A stretch of DNA of 37,491 nt, from positions 1 to 37,491 of IMG/VR virus record IMGVR_UViG_3300025168_000236. One strand, 5' to 3'. Both the position numbers and the translations under genes were made by a program. A model generated the notes under the pieces. It made no database searches, was not told where the DNA came from, and saw only the letters and a program-made list of their open reading frames with translations. Shown one piece after another: positions 10,501-18,331 of the stretch (position 1 is its first letter; the number at the start of each line of letters is the position of its first letter). Origin of the DNA: a virus.

Positions 10501-13500
10501 CTAAAGCTAAACCATAACCTCTATTTTCATCTTCAGCTATAGTACTTATTTGACCGCCTTGATTTAAACTACCCCAAGCGTTATTTAATTGAAATGTTAT
10601 TAAATCTTGTATTCTAGCAACGCCAGGAGTGGGATTACTAACGTATCTATCTGGAACACTACAGCCGTCTTGTTCCCATCTTTCTTTAAATGAAGGAACT
10701 GCATTTAGTACTTCACCTGTTATAATAACTTCACCATAGTTTCCATCCGAAGTAATTATACCTACATACATGTTAACAATATTGTTTACAGGATTTGTAG
10801 TATCAAAAGGTATAGGTGTTTCTAAAGTAACTTGTACTTGATTATTTACAACGTCTATACTATAATAACCAGTTACAGGAATTCCAGCTATAGTAACTAA
10901 ATTAAGTTGCGCAGAATCTATATTGTCCATTACCTCGCCGTAGTAATTCAACACATCCATAAAAGGAGTTACAGTTGTGCCAGCGCACATACTTTCATTT
11001 TGATCCCATAAATCTTCTATAGGTAGCGGGCCAAAACTTGCAGGCACATCTCCACCTTCATTATTTATTATTGAAGTGTTTAAATCTCTAACTAAACCGG
11101 TTGTACTTGTTTCGTAGTATATGTCTAAATTAGACACAAAAGGCTCTGTTTCTGCAACACCTAAGCCAAAGCTATTTGAAGAAATATTAGCAGCTGTAAC
11201 ACCAAACTGTTGAGATCCATTTAATCTTGCTATCAGTGGATTTGTTTCACTAGCATAAAACTCATCATATATTAACTGAAGAGTTTCTACAGTAGCTGTA
11301 TTTACTTCTGTTATTTCGTTTATAAGAGTGTTAAAGTTTGAATCTAACAAAGAAGATATGTTAACAACATCTATTAAGTTTTCTGCGTTTACGTTAAATT
11401 GTTCACTATACGTTAAGCTTGATGTGCCAGTAGTAGCATCAGAATTATTTATAGGTTGCACTCTAGCATAAAGACCTATTGTACTTCTATACTGTTTTTG
11501 ATCAGGCCCTACTTCATTTAAATCTCTAGGTACTTTATTTATATTGTCATTTGTTAAAACAATATTAGAAGTTACAGTGTCTTCATTTGTTGGAAGCCAA
11601 CTATACGGAGTAGTTGTGCCGTTTTGATTTGGATATCCAGATAAAACACCAGGCATATAAACATTGTAATACTCTTGTTCACTTTGTTTTACTACAATTT
11701 TCCATGAGTGCCATCCAAGAGGATTTGGAGGTCCAACTGTTATTTTAATTTTTGCATCACCATTTCCACCTGTTATTGTAATTGTTTCTCCAGATCTATA
11801 ATTTGTGCCTGGATTATTAACAACAACTCTTTCTATTGTACCTGCGACTGTTGACGATTCTGTTATATCTACTGTTAAGCCTGAGCCTTGAGACTCTGCA
11901 AAATCAGTTGTAGTAGCTACATTAGTAGCATCTACGTAGCCTGTTCCAGCATTAGTAATTTGTTTAACTTCATCAACTCCATAACTGTCATCTTTATAAA
12001 CACCACCATAACCTTCAGTGCTAGACAAGAAAGGTATAATAGTGTTAAACATTGTTAATAAAGAATTACCTGGCCATTCTAGAGTTGTAAACCCAAACGT
12101 AGTATAACCACCATAAATAGTGTCGGCACTAAAGTTTTGAGCGCCAAATGTAGTACCATCTTCATTATTAGATAATATAACAGATGATTCTCTTCCATAT
12201 CTATCTGATAAAACAATTCCAACTTGATAAGTTCTATTTTGTTTTAAAGTGTGATTAGGATATTCTATTTGACTATTACTAGTAGTGTTAACTGTTTGCT
12301 TAAGAGCAATAGCTAGTTGATAATCTAAAAATTCAGGTGGTGATTTTTTATCTCTATAGTTTCCATATACAATCCTATTACTTATAAGTTCTTGAGCTCT
12401 AGCTCTAACAGGAACCATATCATACACTCTAGTCGATTGATCTTGAGGAAGAGTTTTTATAGGCTGCGTAGATATATACTTATAGCTATAAACTTTAGTG
12501 TTAAAGTTACTAGACATGTTCTGCTCTACTGTTGCTATGGGTATTGTTTCTACTACTTTTATAGCTATTTCGTCAGATTCTTTGTAAAGTATTTCTACGT
12601 TTTTAATTTTAAAATCAGCACTAGGATTTGTTGTTTCAAATAAAATATTTAATATTATTTGAGTGACATTGTTTTCCATAAACTGCACAACAGTACTTCT
12701 ATATGCTTGTTGAGAGTCTGTTGACCAGTCATCTATGTTTGTTGTAGGCGGATCAACTAAGGCTTCAGCTAAAAAATAACCATTTTGCTTAGGTATAAAA
12801 GCTATTTGAGTAAACGGAGCCATTAAAGAATATTCACCGTCATCAAATTGAAATCTATAACTAAATCTTACAAATTTATCTTTTAAATAGTTTTTATCTC
12901 CAGCAAAAGTAGGATCAGAGTCTGGATTTGCAGTTCCATCAGGAAGCAAGGCTTGAGCGGGATTGGTCATTGTAGACTTTACACTACCAGCGGCAGATTG
13001 ATCAGCATCTATATTGATTAAACTAATAGGATTAAAAGGCGCATAAGTAGCAACAGATATACTATCCTCGTTTTTATAATAATTAGATAAAACGTTTACT
13101 GAACCAGTTTCATTTGCTATAGCTGTGGTTAGGTTTATTTTTCTAGGCTGATTTCTATCATCAGTCCAAAACAACAATTCTTCTATTCTACTAACGCCTA
13201 TAATATTGCTTCTTTTAGAAAAATTAAGAAAAACCCCCGTTACAAGAACACTAACTTGCCCAGTTACATGATCATATAGATATATAAAATGCTGACTATT
13301 GGGAGGGGCAAAATTATCAACACCGCTAGCCGAACTGTCAACATGATCAGTGGCAAAAACAACAGTTCTGGAAAACTGCTTATCTACATAGTAGCCGATA
13401 GCCGTACACCTATAGTTTCCTAAGGAAGTAGGCTGTATTAAGTTGTTTCCTAAAACATTCTCTAAAGCACCAACTTTGCTACCCTCTGATCTTGTTATAG

Positions 13501-13600
13501 CTAGATTTCTAGCATCTCTATATTCGCCAGGTGGTAAAATGCGATCATCAAGATCTTTATTCATTTTACCTTTAAGAAAATTTTTCTTATCTTTAGCCAT
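7535..13600 (-). CDS. Giant tail nozzle / stabilisation protein (2021 aa)
   Basis: The N-terminus (residues 5-50: FLKGKMNKDLDDRILPPGEY, then DARNLAITRSEG) matches the opening of P22 gp10/T7 gp12-type nozzle proteins, which assemble under the portal and neck as a beta-rich tube. Residues about 100-400 continue with propeller-like strands (HFIYLYDHVTGQ, ELLFWTDDRNQPRKINL). The rest is a very long Gly/Thr/Asn-rich beta region with inserted modules. Two related modules ending in YRSGE/YRSGD lie near residues 550-610 and 1140-1245, and a PG..V.G.GV..T-type module lies near 1815-1895. A Cys cluster, CCSAPLEERTRGLSLRVHPD, lies near residue 1080. At 2021 residues it is more than twice the usual nozzle length. 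It begins 6 bases after the neck gene and is followed by its 660-aa partner. Confidence 0.75.
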   Translation of the reverse strand: MAKDKKNFLKGKMNKDLDDRILPPGEYRDARNLAITRSEGSKVGALENVLGNNLIQPTSLGNYRCTAIGYYVDKQFSRTVVFATDHVDSSASGVDNFAPPNSQHFIYLYDHVTGQVSVLVTGVFLNFSKRSNIIGVSRIEELLFWTDDRNQPRKINLTTAIANETGSVNVLSNYYKNEDSISVATYAPFNPISLINIDADQSAAGSVKSTMTNPAQALLPDGTANPDSDPTFAGDKNYLKDKFVRFSYRFQFDDGEYSLMAPFTQIAFIPKQNGYFLAEALVDPPTTNIDDWSTDSQQAYRSTVVQFMENNVTQIILNILFETTNPSADFKIKNVEILYKESDEIAIKVVETIPIATVEQNMSSNFNTKVYSYKYISTQPIKTLPQDQSTRVYDMVPVRARAQELISNRIVYGNYRDKKSPPEFLDYQLAIALKQTVNTTSNSQIEYPNHTLKQNRTYQVGIVLSDRYGRESSVILSNNEDGTTFGAQNFSADTIYGGYTTFGFTTLEWPGNSLLTMFNTIIPFLSSTEGYGGVYKDDSYGVDEVKQITNAGTGYVDATNVATTTDFAESQGSGLTVDITESSTVAGTIERVVVNNPGTNYRSGETITITGGNGDAKIKITVGPPNPLGWHSWKIVVKQSEQEYYNVYMPGVLSGYPNQNGTTTPYSWLPTNEDTVTSNIVLTNDNINKVPRDLNEVGPDQKQYRSTIGLYARVQPINNSDATTGTSSLTYSEQFNVNAENLIDVVNISSLLDSNFNTLINEITEVNTATVETLQLIYDEFYASETNPLIARLNGSQQFGVTAANISSNSFGLGVAETEPFVSNLDIYYETSTTGLVRDLNTSIINNEGGDVPASFGPLPIEDLWDQNESMCAGTTVTPFMDVLNYYGEVMDNIDSAQLNLVTIAGIPVTGYYSIDVVNNQVQVTLETPIPFDTTNPVNNIVNMYVGIITSDGNYGEVIITGEVLNAVPSFKERWEQDGCSVPDRYVSNPTPGVARIQDLITFQLNNAWGSLNQGGQISTIAEDENRGYGLALGANSYWDVSGGSLTSSGVVSSVISDVAANPEYELFDEVRIDTFFPENGLCCSAPLEERTRGLSLRVHPDDQVYAQLSSDPEFNNPVPMFVIKDLTQEVQKIEIINGGSGYTSVTFSQSYDQTESTAAQTGTPITLTNQIYSNNLYNVATLSDDLPGQTGTIGEGSGLRVNIEVDTTPGSPTFGKVVGLQPGRPIQFSGEEGSYRSGDVVRIIQTDNDGNIIASDALLRVTTGGYGLYIDEDISIEATNSPYGIALYNPAPSSSQNEQMQNALDLGYDLPLTDPLGSLLNTTQQATMEGYMAYWSAQFPQSEYPSYYDDAGNFIGNDFMQANPIFYPNNGDVQQVGNIKPQPPVSDPEINNPVRNIDGQWIGLRPQGGDGQLKIYTIRVQLTDQPLGSPNINWQTITSKYMRTDITNIGSTRYPRYYLYGLGQMGYETPTQFPILVDNDADGVIDETIYPEPFYIGDLSNYGDNTNLFGFNTSFNQVDNFQQSGGTLPGPAFYQYKHIQNRISTQVGEGLRLPGSVDQFGRNLKVLPNTVPFYNGNGNYPASPYTKDSVATGPIFDFGGEILYLGQQQDAPITALNDVGESIHVGGEPVKFKLPEELVNMATPPTIKLKGYLGGYNPYGSNAWNNIKQGYSGIGQGQYTTAASQNPLIPNLYPGFNPSISTAVNTGTTANIISKSPFSTPWPEFTLVVGNRNTDLSYLGGGTFQNNQGTSGGGITSWGDNKLKPTLSVEYTITTRSILYLDKPNDTYVTYQKTRTLSNVGNTSSSVDTVVTGLANGNRDITVPNPALSDNDPIVPGMRVMGSPGSDNPVYLPTSELVGAGVTVQEILQEGAGSVTVRINASFNNLTVGSNIIFISQGLSTNIENDESLAQIQAGAYIRSMDASATDNTESKFDLTLNYSNGLLDAGEYSIETSLGQLKLREKDGGEPVPGNITAVGLQWSAKNLSTIPISSQGFYTGFDYGVQLCSPGTMAMYLDIDFS

Positions 13601-13606
13601 TAAATT

Positions 13607-14854
13607 TTAGTGTTTTATCCATTTAGATTTACCTCTCATAACTTGAACTATTTCATCAAGCTTAATATTAGATAATCTTATTTTAGCATTTCTTAATTTA
13701 GCACTGCGATCTCTTTTTAATCGTTGAACTAGGTATTCTTGTTGACCAGATCTTGTAGAAGCAATGTTATATAATATAGAAGCATATAAAGCGTCTTCTG
13801 CTAGTTTAGGTATTTTCGCATCTACATCATTTGCTAGCCCATCAGATATGTATTCTAATACTATAATTTTGTTAACTAAATCACTTGAAAAAGAAATTTT
13901 ACCTTCTCTGTAATTGCAATTAAACCAACCGTTTCTTTGAGCATATTGAGGCACTAAACCATATTGTTGTCCGTAAAACCCAAAATTATCTAGTCCATAA
14001 TAATTAGCCCAGTATAAATAATCATCAAAGTTTTCAAAAAACTCTTGACTAATTATTTTATCATTAGCGTTTTTCCATCTTTCTTCTGTTATAGAGCTAC
14101 CTTCTATATTAGACCCAAAGTTATCTTGAACTGGTATTCCACTGGCGTCTTGAACAGGGTTTTCGTAAGGACTTGTGGTTAAATTGTTTACAGGATATAT
14201 AGGTCTTTTTACGCCCATATGATCTATATAGCAAACACTAACATAGTTTACGTAGTTTTGAGGTAGTGGCAAACTAAGACTAGCGGGAACAGTTAATTCT
14301 TGAGAGTGTATACTTTTTAAAGTATCATAGCTAAATTCTTGTAAAGATCTTTTGGCAAAAAATAAAACATCTGATTTTTTAGCATGCTGTAATATTTTAC
14401 CATCTCCAACATAACCAACCATGAAGTTGTCTATAGCATCATTTAAACTTATGTACTCATATCCTCCATAGTTATTTTCAACCGCCATGCCAAAAGCATC
14501 TTGATTACCATAATTGCCTCCGCTTAAAGATTTTAGCTGAACAACTATATATTCACTTGCAGGCAATGCAGCCGTTATTTTAATTACATTGTTAGAAACA
14601 GTATAAGCACTAGTATACTCTTGAAAAGTACCAGGTAAACCACTTGGGCTAGTATATAGTTTAAAATTGTTTAAAGCATAGTTGGTTATAGTAGGATCAA
14701 AAGAACCAAAAACTAAACTTGTGTTAAAAGTAGTAGTAAAGCTTTGGCCTGCAGTACCGTTGGCGTCTGCGTTAAAAATCTGAGCTCCTTGATAATACTG
14801 CTGATTTGTTTCATCAACAAGCGCTCCAGTGTTATTTGTTCCTGTATAACTCAT
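13607..14854 (-). CDS. Neck/head-tail connector protein (415 aa)
   Basis: An N-terminal beta-rich domain (residues 1-110, containing FNTSLVFGSFDPTITNYA and LPASEYIVVQLKS) resembles a phage beta-sandwich decoration. A conserved connector-like core follows: YISLNDAIDNFMVGYVGDG (about 134-152), a helix with RSLQEFSYDTLKSI (about 169-182), SLPLPQNYVNYVSVCYID (about 194-211) and a C-terminal helical pair ending in basic residues. The combination of a helix (RxLQExxYDxL) followed by PLPxxYVNYV is what I know from neck or ring proteins of crAss-like and related marine podoviruses. The function proposed is joining the portal vertex to the nozzle. The gene lies between the 332-aa neck-type gene (4-base gap) and the nozzle gene (6-base gap), which agrees. 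Confidence 0.7.
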   Translation of the reverse strand: MSYTGTNNTGALVDETNQQYYQGAQIFNADANGTAGQSFTTTFNTSLVFGSFDPTITNYALNNFKLYTSPSGLPGTFQEYTSAYTVSNNVIKITAALPASEYIVVQLKSLSGGNYGNQDAFGMAVENNYGGYEYISLNDAIDNFMVGYVGDGKILQHAKKSDVLFFAKRSLQEFSYDTLKSIHSQELTVPASLSLPLPQNYVNYVSVCYIDHMGVKRPIYPVNNLTTSPYENPVQDASGIPVQDNFGSNIEGSSITEERWKNANDKIISQEFFENFDDYLYWANYYGLDNFGFYGQQYGLVPQYAQRNGWFNCNYREGKISFSSDLVNKIIVLEYISDGLANDVDAKIPKLAEDALYASILYNIASTRSGQQEYLVQRLKRDRSAKLRNAKIRLSNIKLDEIVQVMRGKSKWIKH

Positions 14855-14858
14855 TTAT

Positions 14859-15857
14859 TTAAGATTTTTCGTTTGCTTCTATTTTTTGAGACTCTTGTTC
14901 TGCAACTTGTATTATAGTAGGATCATTTATTATTATACCACAATATTTTAAAATTCTAGCAATAATATTAGTTTTTTCAGATATATCTAATGAAAAATTT
15001 GCAGATCCTTGTGCTTGATATATATATTGCCCTACGTTTCCAATAACAAAATTCCAAAGTGGTTGAATAGGGTTTGATATTCCATTGGCTATAATACTAT
15101 TAGGAATTGGATCTATTTTTAAAATTAAACTACTATAAGGCGCAGAAATAAGCGTTAAAATATCTCCTTGAGTTAAGGTGTTTAATTTATTAAAAGTAAT
15201 AGTACCCGCGCTTAAATCTCCAGGGTTAGTAGGAATATAAGATGTTACTAATGTATCAGCAGTTACATTGGTACCTATCACCTCAAGTGGTTGAATTGTT
15301 CCCGATGTCACTGTTATAACTGCAGTATTTGAGCTAGTTGTAGATTGATTAACAGTTGCTGTTGCTATAATTTCTTGAACTATACTATTTGTTGTATAAT
15401 ATATTGGATATTGCTTTGTAGGCGCAGTCAATTTAGATCTTTTTATGGTATTAAAATCTTTAACGCTTACACATTGTGCTATAGGTGAAGGATGTGTTCC
15501 ATTTGCGTTATAATTACAAACTACGTTTCCTAACTTATAAAGTCTAGCAGTTCTTTGAGGCACAAAAGCATTTACAGATGTGCTATAGCCTGTATCATAA
15601 TAAAAATTTATCTCATTTTCAAAAGGATATAACTTATAGCTCAAGTCTTTATAAAGATTAAAAAACTCAGTATCGTTTTGCGTGTTGTTTTGGTTTAATC
15701 TGTTTAATTGATTACCGTCAGGAAAGTATGAAGCAAGTATTTCGTCTTGTACTTGCAGCGCTAAACTATTAAACTCAGTAGGAGTTATATATCCTCTTTG
15801 TTCTTTGTTCAATATGTACAAGACTGTAGTATATACTGTATTTATGTTTACCGCCAT
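14859..15857 (-). CDS. Putative neck/ring protein (332 aa)
   Basis: The N-terminal 45 residues are helical (VYTTVLYILNKEQRGYITPT, then EFNSLALQVQDEIL), a pattern seen in head-completion or ring proteins. Residues 55-165 are mixed alpha/beta with RTARLYKLGNVVC. A beta module at about 176-238 (PLEVIGTNVTADTLVTSYIP and TQGDILTL) resembles modules in two nozzle proteins. The C-terminal region returns to a helical domain with RILKYCGIIIND. It directly precedes the 415-aa connector gene and follows a terminator, so its transcript must come from read-through or from an unseen promoter. The assignment as a neck component is by context and general architecture. Confidence 0.62.
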   Translation of the reverse strand: MAVNINTVYTTVLYILNKEQRGYITPTEFNSLALQVQDEILASYFPDGNQLNRLNQNNTQNDTEFFNLYKDLSYKLYPFENEINFYYDTGYSTSVNAFVPQRTARLYKLGNVVCNYNANGTHPSPIAQCVSVKDFNTIKRSKLTAPTKQYPIYYTTNSIVQEIIATATVNQSTTSSNTAVITVTSGTIQPLEVIGTNVTADTLVTSYIPTNPGDLSAGTITFNKLNTLTQGDILTLISAPYSSLILKIDPIPNSIIANGISNPIQPLWNFVIGNVGQYIYQAQGSANFSLDISEKTNIIARILKYCGIIINDPTIIQVAEQESQKIEANEKS

Positions 15858-15876
15858 ATTAATTTTTTTTAATACT

Positions 15877-15898
15877 AAAAAGGCGGCCGAAACCGCCT
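15877..15898 (-). terminator. Rho-independent terminator after the 272-aa gene
   Basis: On the minus strand there is a perfect 6-bp GC-rich stem (AGGCGG / CCGCCT) with a 6-base loop, followed at once by TTTTT (plus-strand AAAAA at 15877-15881) and a second T-rich run. It lies 22 bases past the stop of the 272-aa gene and 19 bases before the start of the 332-aa gene. Confidence 0.85.
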
Positions 15899-15919
15899 AT
15901 ATTATAGTATCACTTGTTT

Positions 15920-16738
15920 TTATAGTTTTTTATCTATAGATTTATAGATCTCAACACCTTCGTCTGTTTTCAAGAAAGCAGCGAATGCTGAGTAAGGGTT
16001 TTCATCAAAAGGTACGTTCATTAATTTTCTACCATTTGATCCCCACATGAATGTTCTTTGATCACTAGACAATCTAATTATACCAGCTTCTTGAGCTCTA
16101 ATAGCTACATTTCTTAATTGAACATTTTCATCATTAGCTAGACTAATAAAAAGCTGAGGATTACTTCTTGCAAATAAAAGTAAATCTCTTTTAAGTTCTT
16201 TAGAACTCATTGTTTTTACTCTTGAGCCTAATTCTACTCTTAATATTGCTTCAGCTTGATCTATGTCTATATTTCTTGCCGCGTTTAAAGCATCTATTTG
16301 AAGATCTAATATTTCTAATTGATCAACTGCTTCTTCTACAGCACTATATTCATCATACATTTTACCTTTTAAAGGGTGATATAATGATAATAGTTTTTGA
16401 AGATTTTGTTTTTCTTTTGGAACAACTAAGTCTCCATCTCTAAATATAATATGCCCCAGAGTAACCTCTCCTTTTTGTTCATCTACAAGTGGTGAGTCTT
16501 GATTTGTTGCATATCTTATTTCTCTTTGTTTACCTGTTTTTTCATCAAAATAAAGTAAGGCATGTTTTCTTGTATGCTTACCAGGTATTGTGAAGGTTAT
16601 AGGTGATTTATTATTTCTTAAATAATAAACTCTATTTTTAATTTCCCACTCAGGTTTAGTAGGTTTAGTTGGTGTTTTTGTAACCACTTCCTGAGGTGCA
16701 ACCTCAACAGTTGTTTCTGCTGTAGCTTTTTTAGCCAT
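15920..16738 (-). CDS. Conserved head-associated protein of unknown function (272 aa)
   Basis: The first 30 residues are low complexity (Ala/Thr/Val/Pro/Lys). A beta-rich domain follows (about 33-115: VYYLRNNKSPITFTI, LLYFDEKTGKQREIRY, HIIFRDGDLVVPKEK), then a long helical region (about 116-200, LLSLYHPLKGKMYDEY). The C-terminal part contains DQRTFMWGSNGRKLMNVPFD. I recognise this layout as a protein commonly found directly after the major capsid gene in uncultured marine phages, but I know of no established function. A terminator on each side makes it a near-monocistronic unit after the capsid gene, which suggests an expression level of its own. Possible roles are capsid vertex or head-completion protein. 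Confidence 0.75.
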   Translation of the reverse strand: MAKKATAETTVEVAPQEVVTKTPTKPTKPEWEIKNRVYYLRNNKSPITFTIPGKHTRKHALLYFDEKTGKQREIRYATNQDSPLVDEQKGEVTLGHIIFRDGDLVVPKEKQNLQKLLSLYHPLKGKMYDEYSAVEEAVDQLEILDLQIDALNAARNIDIDQAEAILRVELGSRVKTMSSKELKRDLLLFARSNPQLFISLANDENVQLRNVAIRAQEAGIIRLSSDQRTFMWGSNGRKLMNVPFDENPYSAFAAFLKTDEGVEIYKSIDKKL

Positions 16739-16762
16739 AATATAATAAAATTAAATAGTTAA

Positions 16763-16804
16763 TAAAAAATCCTAGGGCCACTCTCACGGTGTGACCCCAA
16801 GATT
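16763..16804 (-). terminator. Probable terminator after the major capsid gene
   Basis: On the minus strand, an imperfect long stem (AATCTTGGGGTCAC pairing with GAGTGGCCCTAGGATT, with three mismatches) closes over a short loop and is followed by ATTTTTTATT. It begins 15 bases after the capsid stop codon. The mismatches make it a weaker call than the terminator at 15877-15898. Partial read-through would give the usual step-down from capsid to downstream genes. Confidence 0.68.
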
Positions 16805-16819
16805 TAATTTAAGAAGTAA

Positions 16820-18316
16820 TTACACTCCCTTGAATAATACAAAGTTGTTAGCAGCTTGTACAACTAAACATCTCTCTGATAGGAAGTTTACCTCCATAGC
16901 GTCAAGAGTAGATGTAAATGCGCCACCAGCAGAACCTGTTAACCAAGACTTCATGCGACGATCATCAGCTTGTGAAGCTCTGTATCGTACGTGCAAGAAA
17001 GGTCTACGGATGTTAGTTCCTAGTACTTGATCGTATACTGTTGATGTTCCAGCAGGAATTAAAACTCCTTCAATAGAATTAACACCAACAATACCTCCAC
17101 GAGTTGAAGCGTCGTTCAAGTATTTCCAGTCAGTTTTGTAGAAATCATAAGATCCTCTTCGGAAACCGCTGAACCCTAAGTTCAATGCCATTTCTTCTGA
17201 GTTTTCAAACAAACCAAAAGCAGTTCCTCCAGCGTATCCACCAGAGATGTTAGCTAGCATGTCATCAAAATCAAGAGCAGTTTGTCTTTGTAAGAAAAGC
17301 ATGTTTTCTTCAATAGCACCTTGAGTATCTAAGTTTTTCAAAATAGCGTCAAAGTCATCAATTCCAGCAGCAGCTGTAAATCCTACCTGTACGTTACCGC
17401 GGTCTTCAATAGCAGCAAATAAACCTTCACTACCAGGTAGCTTTGCAGCTCCTAGATTTGCAGCCGTAGCAGTTAAAGCAGATTTTTCAGCTTCCACCAT
17501 AGACATTTCTAAGTAATCTTCAAAACGTAATCTTGTTTCAGACTCGGCTTTTAAGTACCATAAATATCCAGATGTTCCGTCTTCTGTAGCAACTTCCACC
17601 CATCCAATTTGTGCCATATCAGATCCAGAAACCGTGTATTGGCTTCTAAGAATTAATGGTGTATTTGAAAATTGAGTAAAGCTAGGATCTACAGATACGT
17701 ATCCATTTGCAGCAGCACCAGCTGCAGCAGTGTTAGACGTAATTGAAGTTCCTTTGCCATAAGCAGAACCATAAACAAATATTTTAATTCCAGCTCCAGC
17801 TGTAATACCGTTACCAGCAACTAAACCTGTATTATTAAAAGCAGCTACTTTAATGCTAGCACCACCAAAACCGGCAGCACCATCACCTAGAGTACTTTCA
17901 ACAACTAAGGCTTTAGCTTCTGCTCCACTTGTTGGATCTAAAACAACAACAGTGTCGTTTACAGAAATAACGTTAGTTACGCCAGCTCCAAAAGCAATAA
18001 CGTTTGTCGCAGGTGGTCCTGCAACATCTGCTGCTACTTGACAGCCATCGTAAGAAATGTGTAATCTATTTTGTTCAGACCAAATTACTTGATCAGATGT
18101 CATTGGCATTTCAGCGCCAACCATGCGCAAGAAGCCTGATAACGTTCTGTTTCCATAACGCTCTACTTCTTGTTCATAAACTTCAGGTAAGTACTGCTGA
18201 GCGAATGTATCACTATCGCCAACATTAGCACCACCGTTAAATTGTAGGTAGTTAGAATCTAAAATCTCTTGTGTTTGAGATGGGATTATACTACCAAATT
18301 GAGGTTGTAAACTCAT
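16820..18316 (-). CDS. Major capsid protein (HK97-fold type)
   Basis: The protein has 498 residues and no signal or membrane segment. The N-terminal arm contains FAQQYLPEVYEQEVERYGNR. A beta/Gly-rich insertion spans about residues 100-225. A long spine-type helix region follows (WYLKAESETRLRFEDYLEMS). The C-terminal part, with SIEGVLIPAGTSTVYDQVLG, then RRPFLHVRYRASQADDRRMK and VNFLSERCLVVQAANNFVLF, has the capsid pattern I know from crAss-like and related marine podoviruses. Supporting context: it is preceded by portal and scaffold-like genes, followed by a terminator, and its codon choice is less AT-biased than that of its neighbours, as expected for the most highly made protein. The ATG at 18314-18316 has an A/T-rich leader and no Shine-Dalgarno sequence. 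Confidence 0.88.
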   Translation of the reverse strand: MSLQPQFGSIIPSQTQEILDSNYLQFNGGANVGDSDTFAQQYLPEVYEQEVERYGNRTLSGFLRMVGAEMPMTSDQVIWSEQNRLHISYDGCQVAADVAGPPATNVIAFGAGVTNVISVNDTVVVLDPTSGAEAKALVVESTLGDGAAGFGGASIKVAAFNNTGLVAGNGITAGAGIKIFVYGSAYGKGTSITSNTAAAGAAANGYVSVDPSFTQFSNTPLILRSQYTVSGSDMAQIGWVEVATEDGTSGYLWYLKAESETRLRFEDYLEMSMVEAEKSALTATAANLGAAKLPGSEGLFAAIEDRGNVQVGFTAAAGIDDFDAILKNLDTQGAIEENMLFLQRQTALDFDDMLANISGGYAGGTAFGLFENSEEMALNLGFSGFRRGSYDFYKTDWKYLNDASTRGGIVGVNSIEGVLIPAGTSTVYDQVLGTNIRRPFLHVRYRASQADDRRMKSWLTGSAGGAFTSTLDAMEVNFLSERCLVVQAANNFVLFKGV

Positions 18317-18331
18317 AATTTTAAATTTTTA

